Shown: positions 1-7,453 of the stretch, in pieces
How positions within the stretch are numbered: position 1 is the stretch's first letter
Layout of the letters: the number at the start of each line of letters is the position of its first letter
Assembly: GCA_036307305.1 (NCBI GenBank)
Contig: JAXJXV010000014.1
Coordinates: forward strand, 310,001 to 374,000
Origin: SIG607 sp036307305
GTDB taxonomy: Bacteria; Bacillota; Clostridia; Oscillospirales; Acutalibacteraceae
Direction: 5' to 3'
Length of the DNA: 64,000 nt
Position numbers and translations under genes: made by a program
Notes under the pieces: model-generated
Seen by the model: only the letters and a program-made list of their open reading frames with translations
Database searches by the model: none
Told to the model about the DNA's origin: nothing

Positions 1-1
1 A

Positions 2-799
2 ATGTTTCTAATTAAAAAAAATCCTCAAATTACAGCCATTCATACGGTTTTCAGACAACATTTTACACCTGACTATAAGTTTCACGGTGAAACACACAAC
101 TTTTATGAGCTGGTATGCGTAGTTGAAGGCAAGGCGGTTATTACGGCTGACAGAAACGTTTTTACCTTGGAAAAGGGTCAGGCTATGGTACATACGCCTA
201 TGCAGTTTCATAATATTGGTAATATTGAGAATTACGATACAAGTATAATCGTTTTTACTTTTTCTGGAGAAAACATACCCGATTTATCAGGAAGAATTTG
301 TAATATAGGAGATATTTCAAAGGTAAAGACACTTCATGAAATGGTGAAAAAATATTACGTAAGAGACGGAATGTGGATAAAAGATACTGTAAATGACTCA
401 TCTAGCCATTTTAAATTTATTAAAGAATTCGAGCTTTTTTTGCTGAGACTATATGAGGATTCCACTTATGCGAAGTCACGTAACACACAGGGAGCAACGA
501 ATTATTCTGCAATTGTAAGGGCTATTGAAGAAAATGTCCATAACAGATTGAGTGTTTCGCAGTTAGCCGATATTTTGAATATGAGTGCAATAAATTTACA
601 AAAAACATTTTCAAAATATGCGGGTGTAGGTGTTATGGAATATTTTACCAGAGTTCAGATGTCAAAAGCTACAGAATATCTTAAAGAAGGAAAAAGCGTA
701 AAAGAAACGGCTCTGTTGCTTAATTTTACCGACCAGAATTATTTCAGCACGGTTTTTAAAAGGGTTACAGGTCATTCGCCGTCTGACGTTAGGAAATAA
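2..799 (+). CDS. AraC-family transcriptional regulator
   Basis: Predicted DNA-binding regulator of 265 residues. The N-terminal 100 residues look like the cupin sugar- or effector-binding domain of AraC proteins, with conserved His-rich beta strands. The C-terminal 100 residues carry two helix-turn-helix motifs, with the typical signature near the end (DQNYFSTVFKRVTGHSPSDV). It converges on the GH120 xylosidase gene and shares a terminator with it, so it is a reasonable candidate regulator of carbohydrate use. The ATG at base 2 is close to the window edge, so an upstream start cannot be excluded, although the protein length is normal for the family. The effector is unknown. Confidence 0.85.
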   Translation: MFLIKKNPQITAIHTVFRQHFTPDYKFHGETHNFYELVCVVEGKAVITADRNVFTLEKGQAMVHTPMQFHNIGNIENYDTSIIVFTFSGENIPDLSGRICNIGDISKVKTLHEMVKKYYVRDGMWIKDTVNDSSSHFKFIKEFELFLLRLYEDSTYAKSRNTQGATNYSAIVRAIEENVHNRLSVSQLADILNMSAINLQKTFSKYAGVGVMEYFTRVQMSKATEYLKEGKSVKETALLLNFTDQNYFSTVFKRVTGHSPSDVRK

Positions 800-807
800 T
801 ATTAAAA

Positions 808-838
808 CAAGAGGCAGTTCAAATTGAACTGCCTCTTG
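808..838. terminator. Bidirectional intrinsic terminator
   Basis: A perfect 15-bp stem (808-822 with 824-838) with a one-base loop, flanked by A-rich and T-rich tracts. It lies between the convergent AraC and GH120 genes and can end transcription from both sides. Confidence 0.85.
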
Positions 839-842
839 AATT

Positions 843-2759
843 TTAATCCCACAAGAGAATTTCTTGACTTCCTGCTTTTAAATTTGCAAATGGACCTGGT
901 AGAATCGTTTCTCTGACTTCACCCAATATGTCTTGTGATATTGTAATTGGTGTGCCGTCAGGATTTTCGAAAGGTTGCTCAGTGTACATAGGAGCGCCGA
1001 GACGTTCTGTGGTGACGCATGAGCAGGTTTTCTTTATTACATTTTCAGGCACGTATAAATTTATATAGAATTTTCCATCTATTTCTTTGATAGATACAGT
1101 GAAATCAGGAGATAAAACCAGACCCTTGTGATGCTTACAGTTTTCGCTTTCATCGGTGATAACGTTATCTTCAAGCCATACGGGTAATTCAGGTGGGTCA
1201 TCAATAAAAGCATCATCAATGTGAATGATTTCGTTGTATTTATCTATATCATTGTTATCGTTATATGAGTTTGAAAGTGATGTAAATCGCGAATGTTTCG
1301 GTTCCTGACTTAATATAATGTTGTTTATTAATCTGTCATCACCGCAAAAAACAGGAGCAACTCCTAAAATATTGGTGGAATGCGGGAAATGGTAAGGTGT
1401 TTGACGACCTAAACACTTTTGGTGCCAAACGTTTCCGTAAATAAGATTGTGAACGAATGCGGTGCCTTGCGCCATGTTTACCAATGTCAAATTTGAAAGC
1501 ATAATATTATTATCTACTAAACAAGGACCGTGTGTTACTTCAATCATAAAGTCGCGGTTGTTTTCAAACATTATATTTCTTGTTACGCGAGTACCTTGCG
1601 CCTGCCAGTCTAACCATATACCTAATGTGCAATTATGTATGCAATTGTTTTCAATTATTGTATCTATTGCGGCATGGAATTTGATACCTGCAATTTCTGC
1701 GCCGTCAAATTCGTGTTTAACACCAATATTATATATGTTATTGTGTTCTATTTTACAAAAAGCGCAACCCATATGGCCGACTATAGCCGTCTGTCCGCAG
1801 TTGTAAATAGTGTTGTTTCTTATCAGATGTGAACCAACGTTTTCTTTGTTCCAGCCTGCAGTATAATTACCGCGAAAAACAGCTTCCGTCTGATAGTAAT
1901 GGGAAAATTTTCTATGATACTTTGTGAAATCGTTGTCACCTGTACTGGCCTCTTTGCCGACGCTGATAGCACTGCATTTTGCATCATGTAAAATATTGTC
2001 CTCTATAATCCAACCTTTACTCCAATGAGGACCTACCATACCTATCTGGTCAGATGTTGGAGGTACCCACGGACAAGCTGCCTGTGCAATTTCAAAACCT
2101 CGTAAGGTAATATAACTGATGCCTACAGCTTCGGGATAGAAACAGCTTCTTCTTACGTTAATTTCAATCATTTCTTCGTTAGGATTGTACTCTTGGAAAT
2201 TACAAAGAATAGTAGTATAATTGTCGTCTACCTGCGCAAACCAACGATATTTTGTCATTTCGGGATTTGGAATTTCTTCGTGATAATTAAGAGAAAAATT
2301 ATAGCCTGTATTTCTTATCTCGGCGCTATATAAGTCCTCCAATGATGATGCTTCAAACATAGAAACACCGTTAATGTATACGTCTCCTAAATGAATTTTG
2401 TATTCTTTAGGTCCGTAGTACCAGTCACCGTCTCGCAAAATGGAATAGGGGTTCCAATCACCGAACATAGAGTTGGGCAATACTTTTTTCCAAACGGTGT
2501 TTTCGACGTTTTCCCAATTGTCGATTATTTCTGAGCCTTTGATTACGGGGCGTTCACCCTTTGCGGCGGTATATGTAATTCGGTTTAAATTATTGTAACC
2601 GCTGTTTTTAGGGTTGACACACTCACGATAGGTTCCTTCGTGAACAATAACTGTGTCGCCGGGCTTGGCGATTTGAGCTGCCTTATTAATTGTAAAAAAA
2701 GGATTTTCTTCACTGCCAATATTGAAATCATTTCCTTGTTTTGATACATGATAAATCAT
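843..2759 (-). CDS. GH120 family beta-xylosidase (right-handed beta-helix)
   Basis: Predicted glycoside hydrolase family 120 enzyme that releases xylose from xylo-oligosaccharides. The 638-residue protein follows the pattern I recall for the GH120 type enzyme XylC of Thermoanaerobacterium saccharolyticum almost end to end. It begins with the same beta-helix opening (MIYHVSKQGNDF, INKAAQIAKPGDTVIVHEG) and retains the blocks INVRRSCFYPE, GPHWSKGWIIEDNI and GIWLDWQAQGTRV. The likely catalytic pair is Asp384 in WLDW and Glu407 in IEVTHGP, matching Asp382 and Glu405 of XylC. No signal peptide is visible, so it should act on imported oligosaccharides. An AAGGAG ribosome site precedes the ATG. It is divergent from the AraC gene at 2906 and convergent with the one at 2. 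The assignment is from memory of the family, not a search. Confidence 0.9.
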   Translation of the reverse strand: MIYHVSKQGNDFNIGSEENPFFTINKAAQIAKPGDTVIVHEGTYRECVNPKNSGYNNLNRITYTAAKGERPVIKGSEIIDNWENVENTVWKKVLPNSMFGDWNPYSILRDGDWYYGPKEYKIHLGDVYINGVSMFEASSLEDLYSAEIRNTGYNFSLNYHEEIPNPEMTKYRWFAQVDDNYTTILCNFQEYNPNEEMIEINVRRSCFYPEAVGISYITLRGFEIAQAACPWVPPTSDQIGMVGPHWSKGWIIEDNILHDAKCSAISVGKEASTGDNDFTKYHRKFSHYYQTEAVFRGNYTAGWNKENVGSHLIRNNTIYNCGQTAIVGHMGCAFCKIEHNNIYNIGVKHEFDGAEIAGIKFHAAIDTIIENNCIHNCTLGIWLDWQAQGTRVTRNIMFENNRDFMIEVTHGPCLVDNNIMLSNLTLVNMAQGTAFVHNLIYGNVWHQKCLGRQTPYHFPHSTNILGVAPVFCGDDRLINNIILSQEPKHSRFTSLSNSYNDNNDIDKYNEIIHIDDAFIDDPPELPVWLEDNVITDESENCKHHKGLVLSPDFTVSIKEIDGKFYINLYVPENVIKKTCSCVTTERLGAPMYTEQPFENPDGTPITISQDILGEVRETILPGPFANLKAGSQEILLWD

Positions 2760-2834
2760 AACGAAGCTCTCCTTATCAAAAATATTTATAAATAATTATG
2801 TATATTTTTTGCAAATATTACTATGCAAAAAAAC

Positions 2835-2863
2835 TTGAATTTATAGACAAAATTTGATATTAT
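2835..2863 (+). promoter_or_regulatory. Promoter of downstream AraC gene
   Basis: TTGAAT at 2835-2840, a 17-bp spacer, and TATTAT at 2858-2863, about 40 bp before the AraC start codon. It lies in the divergent intergenic region shared with the GH120 gene, where AraC-type operators would be expected. Confidence 0.6.
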
Positions 2864-2905
2864 TGTGTCAGAAAGCAAAAAATAACTGTATTTAGGTGAC
2901 ATTTT

Positions 2906-3703
2906 ATGATTTACGAAATTAAAGATAAAGATATATTTGTATACAAAGTTAATGATTTGAATTACGTTGCTCATGCACATAGAGAAATTGAAATTTTTAT
3001 TTGTACGAAAGGTGAGGCAGATGCAACATGTAACTTTTTATCTAAAACATTAAAAAAGGGAAACGTTATGATGGCTTTTCCTAACGAAATACATTCTTAT
3101 TCTGCCAGACATGGTGGTGAAGGTATAATAATTATTATTAATACTGAATCATTGGGTAATCTTGCTGATTTTAAGAAAAATAAATTTGAAAATTTTCTTC
3201 TTGAAAAAAATGAGAATTTTATAAATTTAGCTAATGATTTGTACATAGAATACAAAAATGGAAAGAATGTTCAAATAATGCTAGGGTATATCCATATTAT
3301 AATTGGAGAAATCTTAAGAAAGCTTCCTGTAATTAGCAATTCATTCTATATTCACGATTCGTTGATGGATAATGTTTTAAATTACGTTTTAGAAAACTAT
3401 TTGAATTCAATAACTTTAAAAAGTATAAGTAAAAAGTTTGGTATATCTCCGGAGCATCTATCACGTCTTTTTTCGAAAAATATTTCATTGAATTTTAAAC
3501 GATATCTTCATTTTTTAAGGATAGAACATTCTAAAAATTTATTGCTGAATTCTGAAAATAGTATTATGCTCATTTCACAGATGAGTGGCTATAACGACTT
3601 AAGAACCTTTAATCGAGTTTTTAAACAAATAATGGGTATTACCCCATCTCAATTTCGTAAACAAAAAAGTAAAAATAATGAAAGTATGGATATATTATCG
3701 TAG
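2906..3703 (+). CDS. AraC-family transcriptional regulator, divergent from GH120 gene
   Basis: A 265-residue regulator with an N-terminal cupin-like sensing domain (about residues 15-90) and a C-terminal double helix-turn-helix of AraC type. The recognisable segments are GISPEHLSRLFSKN and LRTFNRVFKQIMGITPSQFR. It is transcribed divergently from the GH120 beta-xylosidase with a 146-bp gap. This is the usual arrangement for a regulator controlling its neighbour, so xylo-oligosaccharide induction is a fair inference. An AGGTGA ribosome site sits before the ATG. The coding strand is unusually A/T-rich compared with the housekeeping genes further on. Confidence 0.88.
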   Translation: MIYEIKDKDIFVYKVNDLNYVAHAHREIEIFICTKGEADATCNFLSKTLKKGNVMMAFPNEIHSYSARHGGEGIIIIINTESLGNLADFKKNKFENFLLEKNENFINLANDLYIEYKNGKNVQIMLGYIHIIIGEILRKLPVISNSFYIHDSLMDNVLNYVLENYLNSITLKSISKKFGISPEHLSRLFSKNISLNFKRYLHFLRIEHSKNLLLNSENSIMLISQMSGYNDLRTFNRVFKQIMGITPSQFRKQKSKNNESMDILS

Positions 3704-3714
3704 TATAAAACTAA

Positions 3715-3742
3715 AATCCTGTCGATATAAAACGACAGGATT
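3715..3742 (+). terminator. Intrinsic terminator after AraC gene
   Basis: A 10-bp stem (AATCCTGTCG at 3715-3724 with its complement at 3733-3742) followed by a T-rich stretch. Confidence 0.75.
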
Positions 3743-3771
3743 ATTTAGTATATTAGCAATATAACGATAAT

Positions 3772-3804
3772 AAAAATCCAAGAATATTATATTCTTGGAT
3801 TTTT
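3772..3804 (-). terminator. Terminator of the original tRNA-Leu gene
   Basis: A 14-bp stem (3772-3785 with 3791-3804) directly abutting the CCA end of the tRNA-Leu half, with a T-run on the minus strand. It is the natural terminator of the tRNA gene that was later split. Confidence 0.75.
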
Positions 3805-3860
3805 TGGTGCGGATGACGGGACTTGAACCCACACAGTATTGCTACCACTAGAACCTGAAT
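3805..3860 (-). pseudogene. 3' half of split tRNA-Leu(CAG)
   Basis: Read on the minus strand, this begins in the anticodon loop (ATTCAGG). It continues through the 3' anticodon stem TCTAG, a variable arm with a GCAA loop, a T-loop TTCAAGT, and the acceptor strand CATCCGC followed by encoded ACCA. There is no matching 5' half next to it. Upstream, on the minus strand, the sequence is non-tRNA element DNA. The acceptor strand is perfectly complementary to GCGGATG of the 5' half at 31656-31650, and TCTAG pairs with CTAGA there. This is therefore one end of an insertion. The T-stem has two G-U pairs and the variable arm also has weak pairs, which may be drift after inactivation. Confidence 0.85.
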
Positions 3861-4290
3861 TTCATAAATCGGTGTGCCGATAGGTTCCTCAGAGTCCCTT
3901 GCAGTCCACTGCGAACCTCTTTATTTATGCGGTTTTTTGACCAAAATTGCCACAAAGCCTTTAACCGTGCGGGTTGCACGGTTTTTCTCATTTTACGGAT
4001 GTTTGTTAGAACAATTTTAGAAGCATTTCATTAGAACTATGTTCTAATTCAAAGATTTTTTGATAAAAAAAGATGCCACTTTTTGCCCTTCTAACAAAGG
4101 ATCTAAAAAGGATCATAAAATTTTCAAGCGTTGTCACTAGGTTCTAATGTTTTTCTAACCACCATAGAGCACCAAACTTATTGGCAACATAAAAAATTTT
4201 TTTATTTGGCTATGTAGGGTTATGGTATGGCTATGTGTTTTTATAGAAAAGAAACCCCTTGATACAAGGGCTTTTGAGCCCCTTTGAGCG
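3861..4290. other. Left end of element 1: att arm region
   Basis: There is no gene here. It holds a hairpin next to the core (ATCGG/CCGAT, 3867-3881), a terminator-like hairpin near 3962-3985 (ACCGTGC/GCACGGT then a T-run), a palindrome at 4031-4047 (TTAGAAC, TAT, GTTCTAA), and further single copies of the same half-site. The half-sites recur at the other end of the element, so they are read as integrase-binding sites. Confidence 0.5.
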
Positions 4291-4291
4291 A

Positions 4292-4320
4292 TTGACAATG
4301 TGTGTCGAATATTGTATAAT
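4292..4320 (+). promoter_or_regulatory. Consensus promoter of type I toxin mRNA
   Basis: TTGACA at 4292-4297, a 17-bp spacer and TATAAT at 4315-4320, a full sigma-A consensus. The transcript would start near 4327 and run into the small toxin ORF. Confidence 0.85.
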
Positions 4321-4424
4321 ATGAATGGTGCTTCGCACCCTTAGAGGCTACCATAACGGTAGGCGGTTAGCCCTTCTTTATAGGGAGGGGCACTTTTCCC
4401 TCCTAAATGAAAGGAGGGGTGCCA

Positions 4425-4562
4425 ATGGTTACTTACGAGACTTTGTTCCTTTTCGGTTCACTTGTTGTAGCAATTATCGCACTTGTTATTGACATAACAA
4501 AAAAAGAAATAACCGCCCCTCGCCAAAAGTGCGGTTATTTCTTTAACCCATTATTAGGCTGA
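4425..4562 (+). CDS. Small membrane toxin of a type I toxin-antitoxin locus (holin-like toxin type)
   Basis: A 45-residue protein starting MVTYETLFLFGSLVV, with one transmembrane helix (about residues 7-24) followed by a DITKKE polar segment. The opening xTYExL and single hydrophobic helix resemble the putative holin-like toxin group of Firmicutes (TxpA/BsrE-like). Such proteins depolarise the membrane when not silenced by an antisense RNA. A strong AAGGAGGGG ribosome site lies 5' of the ATG. The mRNA has a long, structured leader from the promoter at 4292. The 3' part of the ORF contains a 14-bp perfect hairpin that can act as a bidirectional terminator, shared with the antisense RNA. Family membership is by recall. 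Confidence 0.75.
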   Translation: MVTYETLFLFGSLVVAIIALVIDITKKEITAPRQKCGYFFNPLLG

Positions 4563-4583
4563 CCGTCTATCGGTAGCCTCTCT
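4506..4583 (-). ncRNA. Antisense antitoxin RNA
   Basis: Predicted RNA of about 80 nt on the minus strand. It starts downstream of a strong promoter at 4617-4590 and ends at the hairpin AAAGAAATAACCGC/GCGGTTATTTCTTT (about 4504-4543) followed by a T-run. It overlaps the 3' end of the toxin mRNA. Its 5' segment (AGAGGCTACCGATAGACGG) resembles the toxin leader segment at 4343-4363 (AGAGGCTACCATAACGG). This is the pattern of repeats used for RNA pairing in the par locus of plasmid pAD1. Confidence 0.65.
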
Positions 4584-4589
4584 GCTTAT

Positions 4590-4617
4590 ATTATAGCAGA
4601 TTTTATAGATTTGTCAA
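4590..4617 (-). promoter_or_regulatory. Promoter of antitoxin RNA
   Basis: On the minus strand, TTGACA (4617-4612), a 16-bp spacer and TATAAT (4595-4590). It faces the toxin promoter, giving convergent transcripts. Confidence 0.8.
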
Positions 4618-4656
4618 CTGTTTGCAATTAAGCTTGTTAAAGTAGGGGTTACAATT

Positions 4657-6132
4657 ATGAAAATATTTTATTCGTGGCAATCTGATTTGCCAAACAATAA
4701 TAATAGAAACTTCATACAAAGTTGTATTGATGGTGTTGTTAGCAAATATAAAAACACTATGAAAATAGATGCCGACAGAGATACTCAAAACGAAACGGGT
4801 TCTCCAGATATTACTAATACTATTTTTGAAAAAATAGATGAGTGCGATTTGTTTGTGGCTGATATCAGCATTATAAACAAGTCAAAGTATAAACTGCTTA
4901 GAAATCGAAAAAAGGCCCTACCTAACCCCAATGTATTGATAGAGTTGGGCTATGCTGCTTGTAAGTTAGGATGGGAACGAATTGTTTGTGTCTATAACAC
5001 CGATTATTCACCATTGGAAGCACTGCCATTTGATTTAAGACAACATCGAATAACTAACTACTCCTTATTTAGACAGAACAAAAAAGAGGAACGAAAGAAA
5101 ATTATAGGGGCCATCTCCAAAACTATTGATGGACTAATAGAAAGCGGAAGTGCTATAAGACCTAAAGGCTCCAATTCGTTACATCAGTTACTAGGTTTTG
5201 ATTATACTACTGAAAAAACCTCATCCAATATCGTTACATCTCCGATACCATTTTCTTCTCTACGTGCAAATCTTGTTGATATGGCTACAACGGCAGTAGA
5301 AAAATTGAATTCGTCAGAGATTGATTTTACAGGTACAAAGGAATCTTTTTTTGGCGGTCTTACGCTTGATCTTGATTCTCCGTCTGTTGTTGTAATAAAG
5401 GACGAAGAAGCAGATGAAGTTAGTGGAGCTGTCAAAAAACTGTTAGAAGTAGAAATAAAACCTTCCGCCTTTAAGTTTGGTAATTTGAAGGAAAAACAAA
5501 ACTATCTTGGTGGAGGACTTAATTATAAAGGAACTGACGCTGAAGTGCAGAAGCACGAAGACTATGTACTTTTAAAGCGCCTTTTAACAGAAATAGTAAT
5601 ATTAGACATGTTCTCCGAACCATTTAAAAATATGCTTTTAGTTCCTTTAGCAATAAAAAACATATCACAATACTTGGACCGTAATATTAATCTTGTGCTT
5701 ACAGTTGAAGGAGATGATTTTGAAATAATATCTCCAAGCAAGGAACTGTTGAATACGGAGTTAAAAGGCAATGCAGGATATGTTTGCGAATTTGGTTTTG
5801 CGGTAGAATTGTTTTCATTGAAGGAAACGCATGAAATTAAATATGAAGATGCGGAAGGATATGACTATTTAAATGAGAGTTCCTATTTGAATCTTTGGGA
5901 TGCAGGAACAGTGAGGGACACTGATGATTGTTTGGATGTTTTAAATGATTACATTGCAACTCCTAGCTCTTCGAATGTCTTAGAGTTCAAAATTAATTCT
6001 TTGCAAGCAAATGAAACTAAGTGGTTAGAAAAGATTGTCCTAATAAAAATAAACCGTGGCAATATAAAAATTAAGTACTCGATAAAATCTGATAACACAG
6101 ATGGAAGTCTTTCGGGAGTTATCGAACAGTAA
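4657..6132 (+). CDS. TIR-like nucleotide-binding protein, predicted defence effector
   Basis: A 491-residue protein. Residues 1-150 form a TIR-like domain of the type beginning KIFYSWQSDLPNNNNRNF, with a D-rich segment (IDADRDTQNETGSPDI), DECDLFVADIS and the helix NPNVLIELGYA. Such domains occur in bacterial anti-phage proteins that cleave or sense nucleotides such as NAD+. The remaining 340 residues are not recognised. They are mostly mixed alpha/beta without transmembrane segments and could be a sensor. It is preceded by a toxin-antitoxin locus and followed by a strong terminator, so it is a single-gene unit. A defence role is inferred from the domain and from the island context, which also holds ApeA and SLOG genes. 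Confidence 0.65.
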   Translation: MKIFYSWQSDLPNNNNRNFIQSCIDGVVSKYKNTMKIDADRDTQNETGSPDITNTIFEKIDECDLFVADISIINKSKYKLLRNRKKALPNPNVLIELGYAACKLGWERIVCVYNTDYSPLEALPFDLRQHRITNYSLFRQNKKEERKKIIGAISKTIDGLIESGSAIRPKGSNSLHQLLGFDYTTEKTSSNIVTSPIPFSSLRANLVDMATTAVEKLNSSEIDFTGTKESFFGGLTLDLDSPSVVVIKDEEADEVSGAVKKLLEVEIKPSAFKFGNLKEKQNYLGGGLNYKGTDAEVQKHEDYVLLKRLLTEIVILDMFSEPFKNMLLVPLAIKNISQYLDRNINLVLTVEGDDFEIISPSKELLNTELKGNAGYVCEFGFAVELFSLKETHEIKYEDAEGYDYLNESSYLNLWDAGTVRDTDDCLDVLNDYIATPSSSNVLEFKINSLQANETKWLEKIVLIKINRGNIKIKYSIKSDNTDGSLSGVIEQ

Positions 6133-6135
6133 ATC

Positions 6136-6177
6136 AATGGCGACAGAGGATTTCTCTGTCGCCATTGTGTTTTTTTA
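6136..6177 (+). terminator. Terminator between TIR-like and XRE genes
   Basis: A 13-bp stem (AATGGCGACAGAG at 6136-6148 with 6154-6166), then a T-run. It serves the plus-strand gene, and probably also the convergent minus-strand gene. Confidence 0.85.
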
Positions 6178-6492
6178 TTTCTGTTCTTTTGTCAAACGAC
6201 GAATATGACCGATGATCAGCATCATATCGTCATCATTAAGTTTTTTTAGTTCATCAATCGCACTTTGAAGCAATGCCGGGTTTTCAATAGAATCGTCAAA
6301 GAATTGGCTAGGCGTAATACCAAAATAATTACATATCTCAAGAAATTCTGCCATAGGCGGCAGTGACTTGCCGGAGGATATGTTATAGATATAACTCCTA
6401 CTATGACCGAGATCATAACTCATTTGATATTCTGAGACACCCTTCTTGAGTCGCAGTTCTGTAATTCTATTTCTAATAAAAGTTCCGTCCAT
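6175..6492 (-). CDS. XRE-family helix-turn-helix regulator
   Basis: A 105-residue protein with a Cro/CI-type helix-turn-helix at residues 8-62 (ITELRLKKGVSEYQMSYDLG, then SRSYIYNISSGKSLPPM). The C-terminal helical tail is rich in D and K. The motif FGITPSQFFDD after the helix-turn-helix is common in regulators of clostridial mobile elements. The ribosome site GAGAGGTG is also one arm of an 11-bp inverted repeat, see 6497-6540. It is convergent with the TIR-like gene and divergent from the SLOG gene, and its targets are unknown. Confidence 0.85.
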   Translation of the reverse strand: MDGTFIRNRITELRLKKGVSEYQMSYDLGHSRSYIYNISSGKSLPPMAEFLEICNYFGITPSQFFDDSIENPALLQSAIDELKKLNDDDMMLIIGHIRRLTKEQK

Positions 6493-6496
6493 ATTT

Positions 6497-6540
6497 TTAC
6501 ACCTCTCTATATTTATATTTTAGTCTATTGAGAGGTGTAA
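6497..6540 (-). promoter_or_regulatory. Inverted repeat overlapping the XRE ribosome site
   Basis: Perfect 11-bp inverted repeat (TTACACCTCTC at 6497-6507, complement at 6530-6540). On the minus strand it could fold and hide the GAGAGGTG ribosome site of the XRE gene, or it could be its operator. Confidence 0.5.
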
Positions 6541-6685
6541 CTATTCCAAGAATATATGTTGAATTGTCTTGTTTAATAGCGAATAATATGTTATAATCAA
6601 ATATAATATGTTTGAAACTTCGTATTATTGCCAAAATATCAAAAATAAAATTATTAAAACATAAATGCTTGGAGTTTGATATAAT

Positions 6686-7165
6686 GTGTTAGAGATTTTT
6701 ACTGTCGCCTTTTTCGGTCACAGGTATATAGACAATCCGTTTAAAGTGGAAGAGTTACTCGAGGAACATATACGGAAACTTATTGACGAAAAAGAGTATG
6801 TGGATTTTCTGGTGGGACGTAACGGCGAGTTTGACCAATACGTTTCATCAACCGTACTTCGTGTACGAAAAAATATAAGAGATGATAACAGCTCCCTTGT
6901 TTTGATGCTACCGTACCCAACTGCGGAATACATTAATAACCAAAATTATTTTGAAGACTATTATAACGATATTGAAATTTCGTATGCGGCTTCAAAGACG
7001 CACCCAAAATCTGCTATACAAATCCGTAATCGTGAAATGGTTGATAGAGCAGATTTAATTATTTGCTATATCAAGCATAACGAAGGCGGTGCCTATAAAA
7101 CCGTAAAATATGCTTCCAAGCAGAATAAACCTATAATCAATCTTGTTGATTGTATTGACGATTGA
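6686..7165 (+). CDS. SLOG-family protein (YpsA/DUF1273-like)
   Basis: A 159-residue protein of Rossmann-like SLOG type. Visible features are the opening FTVAFFGHRYI, the segment VGRNGEFDQY, a MLPYPTAEY strand, NREMVDRADLIICYI and the closing GGAYKTVKYASKQNKPIINL. SLOG domains bind nucleotide-derived ligands and are enriched in bacterial conflict systems. The start is GTG at 6686, since the nearby ATG at 6684 leads directly to a stop. A GGAG ribosome site lies upstream. It is probably co-transcribed with the small membrane protein that follows. It could also be a housekeeping-like nucleotide-binding protein captured by the island. Confidence 0.7.
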   Translation: MLEIFTVAFFGHRYIDNPFKVEELLEEHIRKLIDEKEYVDFLVGRNGEFDQYVSSTVLRVRKNIRDDNSSLVLMLPYPTAEYINNQNYFEDYYNDIEISYAASKTHPKSAIQIRNREMVDRADLIICYIKHNEGGAYKTVKYASKQNKPIINLVDCIDD

Positions 7166-7178
7166 AAAGGAGATAAAA

Positions 7179-7352
7179 ATGAAAGTATTCAAATTTATAG
7201 TAGTAAGTATCCTAATTTTAATAACGCTTCAAACCGCATATTTTGCTTTACTATATAAAGCCAATACAGCAACCGGAGCTTTCCTTATATGCTTTGGCAT
7301 AACACTATTTGTCGCTTGTGATGGCGGCTTGGAGAAAAAGAAATCACAGTAA
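7179..7352 (+). CDS. Small two-helix membrane protein
   Basis: A 57-residue protein, MKVFKFIVVSILILITLQ to the end GGLEKKKSQ, with two predicted transmembrane helices (about 5-25 and 31-48). The start was chosen at 7179 because AAAGGAG lies 7 bases upstream. A longer in-frame reading from 7143 lacks a ribosome site. It follows the SLOG gene by 13 bp and is likely in the same transcript. A pairing of a soluble nucleotide-binding protein with a membrane partner is reminiscent of two-part conflict systems, but no function is recognised. Confidence 0.6.
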   Translation: MKVFKFIVVSILILITLQTAYFALLYKANTATGAFLICFGITLFVACDGGLEKKKSQ

Positions 7353-7453
7353 GATTACTTTGATCCACGTAAGCTTTTATAATCTCACCTTAATAATTGA
7401 TAATTTTTGAAAACTACTTTTCTTTTGTTAGTAAGTGTGATATAATAATAACT

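Noticed and set aside
1462..1806. 114-residue plus-strand ORF
   Set aside because: Shadow of the GH120 gene, whose catalytic motifs are read on the other strand.
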